Shown one piece after another: positions 34,638 to 42,914 of a stretch of 64,000 nt of DNA. The stretch is taken from assembly GCA_948567375.1 (NCBI GenBank), contig OX419756.1, positions 11,289,001 through 11,353,000 on the forward strand. The letters are read 5' to 3'. Source of the stretch: Lunularia cruciata (Eukaryota > Streptophyta > Marchantiopsida > Lunulariales > Lunulariaceae). A program made the translations under genes and the position numbers. How positions within the stretch are numbered: the stretch's first letter is position 1; every line of letters begins with the position of its first letter. Under the pieces are notes generated by a model, which made no database searches, was not told the DNA's origin, and worked only from the letters and a program-made list of their open reading frames with translations.

Positions 34638-36036
34638 CCTGCCTAATTTGATCTACAAGGCCCACGATGTGTGTATCATTTGCCAAAGAGAGAAATACAC
34701 AACCTGGCATGGCCAAAGTAGTAGATAGGAGAGCTCTAAAGTAAGCCATGGAAAATAAGGGTCTCCCTAAAGGATCTCCTTGACATGTACCAAAAACTGA
34801 CTCCAAGCGTATGACTCCCTCCTATGAACAACCATGCTAGTAGTAAAGTAAAGCATGAGAGCCATAAAAAGACCACAACAAAAGAATAAGACTTGCCAAG
34901 GATCCACCAGCCTCCCTAAGCTCTCTAAAGATGGATGCACATGAGATGCTATTAAAAGCATTCTCAACATCCACATGTAGGACGACCCACTCCGGATGGA
35001 TATCTAAGAGTTCCCTATTGCTTAAAGATATAGACTCACATCCTCCAAGTGTAGCTACTCCAAACTGATGTGGACTGAGGTGTTGTCAAAAGCGAGAACA
35101 ATGTTGAAGGAAAATGGCATGACTGACCAAACTCAAAAAATCTCTCCAATAGCAATCAGTCTAATGCTCTCCTTGTCCTTCTCCATCACAAGAAGTCAAC
35201 TAACACCTAACACTTGACTAACAGATATAGGAATGTCTCCTCTCATCATTGCTATAGCCACATGAAAGAACTCAAAAAAACCTTGTGGTTTTTTTGAGTT
35301 GTTTCATGTGGCTGAAAGCAATCTGCTTGAAAGAAGGATCATCTGCTTGAAAGCAATCTCTAAGGTGCTCATATACCATCCTTGGCAAGCCTCTTGAAAA
35401 AAGGCGAGGGGTAATGCACCATGCTTGTGCAAAAAGTGACCTATCAAGACATAAAGGCTGCTCATGCTGATAATCTAAGACCATTAATGGTAGTCCATCT
35501 ACTACTATAGAATGCAGTGAGGATAGGGAAGAGATAGTTTCATAAGGAGGACTAGCCATAGACAAAGGGTGTAGCATTTGTGTTACTATACTAACCTTTC
35601 ATGCTTGACCTAATGTCCTACACTATTGTAATCAAGTGGACTTTGTGGTATCCTATGGCAAAACTTGTCTCCTAAAACAAGTAGCCCTAACAGGCTCCTC
35701 TTGAAGGGCCGCCCAATCCTCCACTCAAAATCAATGAAATCTAGCAACTACCGCTCTATGCTCCGCATGTCCCCTTCTAGCATAACGAAGATACCATTGA
35801 GGGAGTAAGAGGAATAAGAACCATGCTAACTTGTCCAAGGATCACGTGCAAAACAATCAAGTGATAGACAAAAAGCCTATCTAGCCTCATCATGGAGTGT
35901 GCGGAGTAGCCTATGGAATAAACGTGGACATGGAAAAGTAGTCTCATATAATTCCAAAATGCAACCTACCAAAGAAGCTAACAACTCTCACGACTCGATC
36001 TGTATCCTTGGAACAGTCAACAAAATATAGACATAT
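34638..36036 (-). mobile_element. RLE non-LTR retroelement copy A, 5' half (decayed, 5'-truncated)
   Basis: Continues copy A after the chromovirus insertion. The sequence from CCTGCCTAATTTGATCTACA onward follows copy B from about 37966 to about 39285. Frames at 34767-34976 and 35272-35577 correspond to the RT region of copy B (HPLSMASPPYETISSLSSLH is the counterpart of HPLSIASPTDETISSLRSLH). The copy stops about 200 bp short of the start codon position of copy B. A 27-bp-arm fold-back at 35256-35313 is private to this copy. Confidence 0.85.
35256..35313. repeat. Fold-back inverted repeat, 27-bp arms with one mismatch
   Basis: The arm 35256-35282 (AGCCACATGAAAG, then AACTCAAAAAAACC) pairs with 35287-35313 around the 4-base loop TTGT. 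The only mismatch is G35268 against G35301. Copy B has no such inversion at the matching place (near 38571-38600), so it arose within copy A. The bases that follow (AAGCAATCTGCTTGAAAG, repeated nearby) suggest further local rearrangement. Confidence 0.9.
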
Positions 36037-36049
36037 TTTCTCTGAAAAT

Positions 36050-36255
36050 TAGCTTATAAGTATCTCAAGTATAAATAACAACCTCTTTGGGTAATCTCCT
36101 TGTTTACTTAATTCTTGGTCGATCTTTCTCCTCTATCCTTGTTTATGTGTTCTTTTTGATTTTGGTCTTCGATGCATATCATCAATCGGATGGAGTGTAT
36201 AATGAATGACTATGAATAATGACAAGAAGGTTGGTGTTGAATGCCTTGTCAGATC
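36050..36255. other. Short spacer between RLE copies A and B
   Basis: About 200 bp with no similarity to either RLE copy that I can see and no gene. Confidence 0.4.
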
Positions 36256-36291
36256 TTACAAGAAAAAGGCGACCGTGTAGGAAAAATGAAG

Positions 36292-36308
36292 GATGGGAAG
36301 ACCCCATC
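36292..36308 (-). other. 3' UTR hairpin of the RLE element
   Basis: GATGGG (36292-36297), loop AAGAC, CCCATC (36303-36308): a perfect 6-bp stem with a 5-base loop, close to the 3' end. The same hairpin is intact at 7359-7375 and 16721-16737. In the older copies near 26040, 41250 and 41785 one or more bases of the stem have changed. Confidence 0.7.
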
Positions 36309-36346
36309 AAGCCATACAAGGGAGAGACAAAAAAGGTAACATGGGG

Positions 36347-39300
36347 CTAAGCCCCAATAGAGTCTGTATGAGAAATCTGCCCTACCGCACCTAAGATATC
36401 CGAGCTATGCAAGTCGTACGGTCTACACACAATTGGAGCATCCAAAGAAACATCACCTAATGTGATTGCTCTCCTATGGATTGCACCAGCCACTGCCCTC
36501 TGTAGAGCAATGGACACATGCTGTCTAAAGTAAGCTACAAAGTATGAGAGTGAGAGTGGTACCCCCTGACGCCTAACATGATAAGCTCTCGTGCACTCCC
36601 TGACAAATGTGTCAAATGCCGTGTCCATCGCTCTACATAACTCCAAGGCTAGAGGAACAAATAGGTGACCTCGCTGCATGCCCCTATACTTGGAGACCTT
36701 GCGACCTGCTGCTGCACTCGCCGCCCATCTAGGGAGATGGGTAATCACTCCCTCTGAAATTGTATCCCGCGTAGGGTTTATGACCACGACATCTACTATT
36801 GTCACCTGATCATCTCGGACTAAGTATAAGTCTGCCCTGACACGCGTCGTCTGCAACGCATACAAACGCTCCCTCCAAGCTAAGTATCCACTCTCTTGTG
36901 CCATAGCAAACACTATGTCTCTAATTGCATCATGTGTAGCTATCCTCTGTCCTCCAAAAGGACACCGTGTCATGTGGACCGCCGCTGCATCTAATGTAGA
37001 ACCACACTCACAAGTGAGTAGTGAAGATACAGATGGGTGGACCAAACCTAGGCAAAACCTCATCGCTGTAGAGAAAGTAGCCGGTGCGAGTCGGAAAGCC
37101 CTAATGCATGGTCAAGCTAGGATCCACGAGCATGCACTCTTGCCGGAGCAAGAGAGTAGACGTGCTCTAGTAGCCTGGGAATGGACGAGTCAACTAAGAG
37201 AGAATGTAACGTATGCTCACACTATCGCTCCATCAAGGAAGACTATAGACCTCTAGTCCAATCTGACGATAATGAAGCAAATGATGGAAAACCCTCTCGT
37301 GCTCGTGGGGATAGACTATCTCTTGTCTGCCGCAATAACACTTGGAGAGAAAAGGATCCTCTCTCCACCTCTGTCACATAAGTCTCCAAAACCGGCCTAT
37401 CAGCAACCACAAAACGAGAGGCAAGTAGGGGTGCCGAGAGAGCCCAACTACCCAAAAATGCTATAGGTGCCATCTCCTCCATAGAAAGCAAGCCAACCCC
37501 ACCACATGAGATCGGTAGAGCCGTCTATCTACGTGCCAAATCCCTTGTCACACACTCAAAAGTCCCTGGTCCAATAATATCACCAAAGACTCCCATAATC
37601 CTCCTATCAAATGCTCTCAGATGTGATAGGAAGGACGGTGAGGGGGGAATTGTACGGATGAGGTAGGATGGTCGACGAGCAATACTGGAAGAGAGTATAC
37701 CAAATGCCACATGTGGATCTCCTAATAATGGAAGGTCATCCACATGGAGAACATCCTCTGCAAGGGCAACATCCAAGAAGCGTGTGACAAAATCCTCCGA
37801 TCCTACTGGCACTCCAAGAACACAAAGTCCATCTGTGGATGTGATACACCCCTCTGGAAGCTCAAGGTGAGGAGGGATACCTAAAGGGGACCATGCCCTA
37901 CACTTTGACACCTTGACTCTCAAGCCTACTAGATGTAGCTTGGTAGTCAAAGGCTTGCCTAATCTGATCTACAGGGCCTACGATGTGTGTATCATCTGCC
38001 AAGGAGGGAAATACACAACCTGGCATGGCCAAAGTAGTAGATAAGAGAGCTCTAAAGTGAGCCATGGCAAATAAGGGCCCCCCCCAAAGGATCTCCATGT
38101 TGTGTACCAATAGCTGACTCCAAGACAGTGACTCCCTCCTGTGAACCACCATGCTGGTAGTAAAGGGAAGCAAGAGAGCCATAAAAAGACCGCACAAAAG
38201 GAATGAGACTCACCAAGGATCCACCAGCCTCCCTAAGCTCTCTAAAGATGGATGCATGTGAGACGCTATTAAAAGCATTCTCAACGTCCACCTGTAGGAC
38301 GACCCCCTCCGGATGGATATCTAGGAGTGCTCTAATGCCTAAAGATATAGCCTCACATCCTCTAGGTGTAGCTACTCCAAACTGATGTGGACTAAGGTGC
38401 TGTCGAAAGTGAGAACGATGCTGAAGGACAATGGTACAACTGACCAAACGCAAAAAGATCTCTCCAATAGCAATCTGTCTAATGCCTCCCGTGTCCTTCT
38501 CAATCGCAAGAAGTCGACTAGCACCTAAGACCCGACTAACAAACATAGGAATGTCTCCTCTCACTACTGCTGCAGCCACCTGAAACAACTCGGTAAAACC
38601 ACTAGAAGGATCATCTCTAAGGTGCTCATAAACCATCCCTAACAAGCCTCTTGAGGAAAGGCGAGGGGGAGTGCACAATGCTTGTGTAAATAGTGACCTA
38701 TCAAGACATAAAGGCTGCTCAGGCTGATAATCTAAGACCTCTAGTGGTAGTCCCTCTACTGCTATAAGATGCAATGAGCGTAGGGAAGAGATGGTCTCAT
38801 CAGTAGGACTCGCTATAGACAAAGGGTGTATCGCTCGTGCTGCTCTACTAAACTCTCCCGCTTGACCCAATATCCTACATCGTCATAATTGAGTGGAATT
38901 TGTGGTATCTAGTGGCGATGCTTGTCTCCTAAATCGTGTAGCCCTAACAGACTCCTCCTGAAGCGCTGCCCAATCCCCCGCTTGGAATTGACGAAATCTA
39001 GCCGCCACCTCTCTATGCCCCGCGCGTCCCCCTCTAGCATAACGAAGATACCATCAAGGGAGTAGGAGGAATAGGAACCACGCTAACTCGTCCAAGGGAT
39101 CACGTGCCAAACGATCCAATGGTAGGCAAAAAGCCTGTCTAGCCTCATCATGGAGTGTGCGGTGTAGCCTATGGAATAGACGTGGACATGGAAAACTAGT
39201 CTCAAATACCCCAAAATGCAACCCGCCGGAGAAGCTAACCACTCCCACGACTCGATCGGTATCCCTGGAACGATCAACGAAGGTATAGAAGAAGCGTGCG

Positions 39301-39577
39301 TAATCCCGAGTGTCACTACTGTCGATGTGGTTGCTCGTCTCACGTGGGCATCCCAAGTGGTCAAATCATAGTCCTTGTGCATCCTTCCCACATGGGTCTT
39401 TACCCCTTGCAAGGTAAAGCGTCGGTGACACACCGGGCATGGTGTATCCCGACCCGCTCTAGGCGACTCCACATGGGAAGGTGTAGCCATGGCTAGCACA
39501 AGAATAATGATAGTAACACATGATACTCCTCTCCAAATCTCCCCATATCTGCAAAACCACAACCCCTCACATCCCAA
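36347..39577 (-). pseudogene. RLE element ORF: C2H2 finger, reverse transcriptase, CCHC and restriction-like endonuclease (frameshifted)
   Basis: The likely start is ATG at 39490-39488, although the frame stays open upstream into the monomer to 39577. Near the start lies a C2H2 finger (CPVC, twelve residues, H-x4-H) around 39440-39370. RT occupies about 38870-37900: motif A with QVDVENAFNSVSH, motif B with QHGDPLGG (Gln-Gly of the family replaced by Gln-His) and motif C with SLADDTHIVG. The C-terminal frame 37063-36347 has a CCHC-type array (CECG..., then H-x3-RC) followed by HDAIRDIV and RADLYLVRDDQVTIVDVVV, which fits a PD-(D/E)XK-type endonuclease core. Frameshifts near 39050, 38100, 37950 and 37500 and stops inactivate it. 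Family knowledge: such enzymes nick the target and prime reverse transcription there. Confidence 0.8.
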
Positions 39578-40195
39578 CTCACATAAGAAAACAATCTCTC
39601 CAAACTCTAAAATCTATAAACTCTCATAACTTTCAATTTCCATCTCCAAAATTTTCAAAAACAAAGAGAATTGACTATTCACTCGAATGCTACATGCTAG
39701 AGAGCATTCAGAAATTATCAAAATTGTCTCACGTCTCTCCCTCTACTCTCTTGTCTCCACACTCTCCCGCAGCTCCTCCCATTGAAATGTAGACTTTTCC
39801 CATCAAAATGTAGACAAATGACGGTTTCTTGCTTGCACCAATTGCTTGCACAAGAATAATGATAGTAACACATGATACTCCTCTCCAAATCTCCCCATAT
39901 CTGCAAAACCACAACCCCTCACATCCCAACTCACATAAGAAAACAATCTCTCCAAACTCTAAAATCTATAAACTCTCATAACTTTCAATTTCCATCTCCA
40001 AAATTTTCAAAAACAAAGAGAATTGACTATTCACTCGAATGCTACATGCTAGAGAGCATTCAGAAATTATCAAAATTGTCTCACGTCTCTCCCTCTACTC
40101 TCTTGTCTCCACACTCTCCCGCAGCTCCTCCCATTGAAATGTAGACTTTTCCCATCAAAATGTAGACAAATGACGGTTTCTTGCTTGCACCAATT
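39496..40195 (-). repeat. Two tandem 352-bp monomers at the 5' end of RLE copy B
   Basis: GCACAAGAATAATG starts units at 39496 and 39848, a spacing of 352 bp. Unit 1 is 39496-39847; unit 2 is 39848-40195, ending at GCACCAATT. The two appear identical throughout, and the identical 90-codon + frame in each is one sign of this. On the element strand they lie immediately upstream of the ORF start (39490) and probably form the 5' UTR/promoter. Confidence 0.92.
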
Positions 40196-40238
40196 TCAAA
40201 ATTTTAGTTTTAACTTTTTCATTAATGTCAAAATAACG

Positions 40239-40272
40239 TCGAGTTGGTCCTCAATTTTAAGGACCAACTCGA
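40239..40272. repeat. Perfect 13-bp inverted repeat, 8-base loop
   Basis: TCGAGTTGGTCCT (40239-40251) pairs with AGGACCAACTCGA (40260-40272). It lies just beyond the RLE 5' monomers. It could be part of the element 5' end, a small unrelated element or a templated inversion. Confidence 0.85.
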
Positions 40273-40381
40273 GTAGACATTGACTTGTAGGTATAATCAC
40301 TTGGATTGGAGTCATGACATTCTTGAAATATATCTTAAAAAAGTACAGAGACATGAAGAGCAAGGCAATAGAGGAAAATAA

Positions 40382-40399
40382 AGAGAGAGAGAGAGAGAG

Positions 40400-40464
<65 letters not shown>
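40382..40464. repeat. Compound microsatellite (GA)n(TA)n
   Basis: About eleven GA units (40383-40404) followed by about thirty TA units (40405-40464). The reading frame through it on the minus strand (Tyr-Ile and Leu-Ser repeats) is a by-product of the repeat. Confidence 0.95.
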
Positions 40465-40466
<2 letters not shown>

Positions 40467-41185
40467 TAAAGATTTATATTCAATAAAAATTTAGATGTAT
40501 TTCAAAATATATGAACATTTTAATAATCTTTATGTGTGAAAATGTTACAAATTTTTAATCTTCATAAAAATATTTTATTTTATCATGAATTCAGTAAAAT
40601 ACTAAATAATAATATAGTAAATATATAAAATCAGTTAAAATTCACAAAAATTAATTTTAAATCCAAATTTAAGTAAACTAAATAAGGTCTAGAGAGTATA
40701 ATATTGCTGGGATAGAACAAAAGTATTAGTGAATGCAAAGGTACTGTAAGTTACATCATTAGTACTCTATGTCCTCTAGGTGTAATACGAATTAGTCCTT
40801 AATACGGATTCCAAATGCCTCTCGGGATGAAGGCACTCGAAGGGGAGGTGCTATTTTATTATCTGATTACATCATGAGTTTCAGCATAACAACGTTAGTA
40901 TAAAGGAAGCAGCCACAAATGCATAAGTTTTATTATGTCATCTGATTTTACTTTGTATGTTCTAGTTATAATAGGTTTTATGCTTTGATAAGAATTTTTA
41001 ATAACTCAATACAATAGTGGTTTATGGAAGTTTATGTTTAGTTTAGTTTTAAACATCATAATCCGGGTACAACTTTATTGAGAACATTGGCTCGTGCAAT
41101 TGATAGGAATCAATCACACTAGATGATATTGCTCCAATCATTCATAGACCATATGCCTTGCATAGTTGAGATACCTTACGCACAT
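40465..41185. other. AT-rich intergenic DNA
   Basis: No gene or repeat boundary recognised between the microsatellite and the next retroelement fragment. Confidence 0.45.
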
Positions 41186-41685
41186 TAAGTGGTAGAAGGC
41201 AACCACATAGAACACAAGAAGAGAAGGATAGGAAGACCTAATCAAGCCATATAAGGGAGAGACAAAAGACGTAGAATGGGACTAGGCCCCAATAGCATCT
41301 ATATGAGAAGTTTACCCTATTGCACCTAAGATATCCGTGCTATGCAAGTTATAAAGTCTGCAAACTACTAGAGTATCCGAGGAAGCATCACCTAGAGAGA
41401 TTGCTCTAGGTGATGCTTTACAGCAGAGGGATTGCTCTCCTGTAGATTGCATCTCTGTATAACAATGAACACATGCGATCTAAAGTATACTAAAAAAATA
41501 AAATAAAAATGGTACACCTAGAGTCTAATATAATAAGTTCGTATGCACTCTTTGACAAATACATAGAACACCATGTCTATCACTCCCGTTAACTCCAAGG
41601 TTAGAGGGAAAAAAAATATGACCTCACTATATACCTTTGTACTTAGAAACCATGCGTGTTGCTATTCAAGTCGTTCGTCCATAGT
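41186..41685 (-). mobile_element. RLE 3'-end fragment C (minus strand), decayed
   Basis: Follows the copy B 3' region from the tip (AGAAGGCAACC.., compare AAAAAGGCGACC) through GGATAGGAAGACCTAATCAAGCC, AGGGAGAGACAAAA, TAGGCCCCAATAG and TGCACCTAAGATATCCGTGCTATGCAAG, into the endonuclease-coding part near GTACTTAGAAACC. It is strongly decayed and the ORF is destroyed. Confidence 0.8.
41383..41418. repeat. Perfect 15-bp fold-back inside RLE fragment C
   Basis: AAGCATCACCTAGAG (41383-41397), loop AGATTG, CTCTAGGTGATGCTT (41404-41418). Copies A and B have a single-orientation CATCACCTA.TGTGATTGCTCTC here, so the inverted arm was added in this copy. Confidence 0.92.
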
Positions 41686-41687
41686 GC

Positions 41688-41828
41688 ATCACTAAGGCAG
41701 ATTCCTCTTGCCAATACCATGGGAACTTAACCTCCATTTTACACTATAACTTTTCCTTGTACGGCTTGATGATGCGGTCTTCCCACCCTTCTTGTTATCT
41801 CCTGCGGTCGCCTTCCTCTCGTTTAAAA
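41688..41828 (+). mobile_element. RLE 3'-end fragment D (plus strand), upstream of EMC4
   Basis: On the + strand it shows AAGGCAGATTCCTC, TTTTCCTTGTACGGCTTGATG, GCGGTCTTCCCACCC and GCGGTCGCCTTCCTC, the 3' block order of the RLE family, ending near 41828. It faces away from fragment C. It lies about 400 bp upstream of the EMC4 start codon. Confidence 0.75.
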
Positions 41829-42224
41829 GGTAATTATTCTGTAATACGGATTCCTACTGCCTGATATCGTTGTTAACTAATCAATTAGGGAGACTCAGAG
41901 AGACCAGCAAACAGGAACAGAGTCCACTGTAGGTGAGAGGGTCCGTCCATGTACTAAACGACAAAGAGGGCTATGCTTCCAATGTGTTACACAACAGAAA
42001 TAGAAATAGGTACCTTCCGAGGGTATCGGTTATGAAAGGAGAAGGTATAAGCGAAGAGATCCTCGGGGGAGCAGCAGTCGGAGCAGCGGAGGAAGAAGCA
42101 GCAAAGAAAATGCTGCACTGGAAGTTCAGTGATGCAGCTGCTGGAGGTTGCTGAGTGAATTGGGGACTGGATCGATATTACCGGGCTCCGGGATTGCTGC
42201 GGCGTCGGTGAGAACGAGGAGAGG
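41829..42224 (+). promoter_or_regulatory. EMC4 upstream region and 5' UTR
   Basis: Composition rises to gene-like GC here, with purine-rich GGAGCAGCAGTCGGAGCAG stretches close to the start. No TATA box is evident. The 73-codon frame at 41933-42154 begins with GTG and has no recognisable domain, so it is treated as leader sequence. Confidence 0.45.
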
Positions 42225-42767
42225 ATGGACAGGGGTTCAGGACGAGGGGCGCCGGGGAGGAGATGGGCGGTAGAATTATGCGATTCTACACCTTCGTCGT
42301 CGGTTAGAGACGTGCCTGATCCTCTAGGCTACTCGCGGTCGAACTTGGAATTGGAAGAGAGCACCTCTGGCAAGGCGAAGAAGGAGGTCGATGCGACTTT
42401 CAAGCAGATGAAAGCATGGGAAACCGCACAAGCACCGTTTAAGAACCTGTTTATGATCGGGTTCATGATGTGGATGGCGGGCAACACGGTTCATCTGTTT
42501 AGCATCGGGATCACGTTTTCAGCTCTTTGGCAGCCTATCAGTGCGCTTCAGGCGGTTAATAAAACATTTGAACCTTTCAAGGATGCCCGCACGGATACTC
42601 TGCTGCCGAAGCTGCTGTTTATTGCCATGAATTTTGTAGGATTAGGGTTGGGCCTGTGGAAGCTCAATTCCCTCGGGCTTTTACCAACACACGCGTCTGA
42701 TTGGGTCTCAACCCTCCCGCCACCCCCGAATGTGGAGTTCTCTGGAGGTGGAGTGCCTTTTTTTTAG
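42225..42767 (+). CDS. EMC4: ER membrane protein complex subunit 4
   Basis: A single frame of 180 residues, the usual EMC4 size. The N-terminal 60 residues are polar and cytosolic in type, with DPLGYSR before the conserved helix FKQMKAWETAQAPFKNLFM. Two hydrophobic segments (about 76-98 and 128-146) flank the conserved linker LQAVNKTFEPF, matching the EMC4/TMEM85 (DUF1077) pattern. By family knowledge, EMC4 is a membrane subunit of the EMC, which inserts tail-anchored and polytopic proteins into the ER membrane. The first ATG of the frame is used. No intron interrupts the coding region. An AATAAA lies 142 bp after the stop. Confidence 0.95.
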   Translation: MDRGSGRGAPGRRWAVELCDSTPSSSVRDVPDPLGYSRSNLELEESTSGKAKKEVDATFKQMKAWETAQAPFKNLFMIGFMMWMAGNTVHLFSIGITFSALWQPISALQAVNKTFEPFKDARTDTLLPKLLFIAMNFVGLGLGLWKLNSLGLLPTHASDWVSTLPPPPNVEFSGGGVPFF

Positions 42768-42908
42768 CGTGTAACTCTAGTTTCTGTTTGTTTATGTTAC
42801 CTTCTAACGATTAGATAGCAAGGAAGAGAAGTTGACGGCTATTTACATGTTAAGAGGACCAAGAAGTGCCTCCTGTCTCTCACTGTGATATTCAATACTT
42901 CTATTGTG

Positions 42909-42914
42909 AATAAA
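42909..42914 (+). terminator. Probable polyadenylation signal of EMC4
   Basis: A canonical AATAAA 142 bp downstream of the EMC4 stop, in a TTGT-rich setting. Plant poly(A) signals are loose, so the exact cleavage site is unknown. Confidence 0.5.

Larger units (their letters stand above)
36256..40195 (-). mobile_element. RLE-type non-LTR retrotransposon copy B, most complete copy in the window
   Basis: About 3.9 kb on the minus strand, from the 5' end (monomers at 39496-40195) through a frameshifted ORF (start at 39490) to a 91-bp 3' UTR ending near 36256. Domain order is N-terminal C2H2 zinc finger, reverse transcriptase, connector, then CCHC plus restriction-like endonuclease. This is the layout of single-ORF elements of the R2/NeSL/R4 type rather than the APE-encoding L1 or RTE types. 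I found no target duplication, so the true 5' boundary is uncertain and could extend beyond 40195. Confidence 0.8.

Noticed and set aside
39520-40144. Two identical 90-codon + strand frames that look like a duplicated gene
   Set aside because: They lie inside the 352-bp monomers of the RLE element on the opposite strand. Their identity reflects the DNA repeat, and the encoded sequence is low-complexity Ser/Lys-rich with no domain.
40196-40483. 95-codon minus-strand frame with Tyr-Ile and Leu-Ser runs
   Set aside because: Produced by translation of the (TA)n and (GA)n microsatellite.
41186-41828. Fragments C and D as one element with a twin-priming 5' inversion
   Set aside because: Twin priming inverts the 5' part while keeping one 3' end. 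Here both fragments contain the 3' end, so two events or an inverted duplication are needed.
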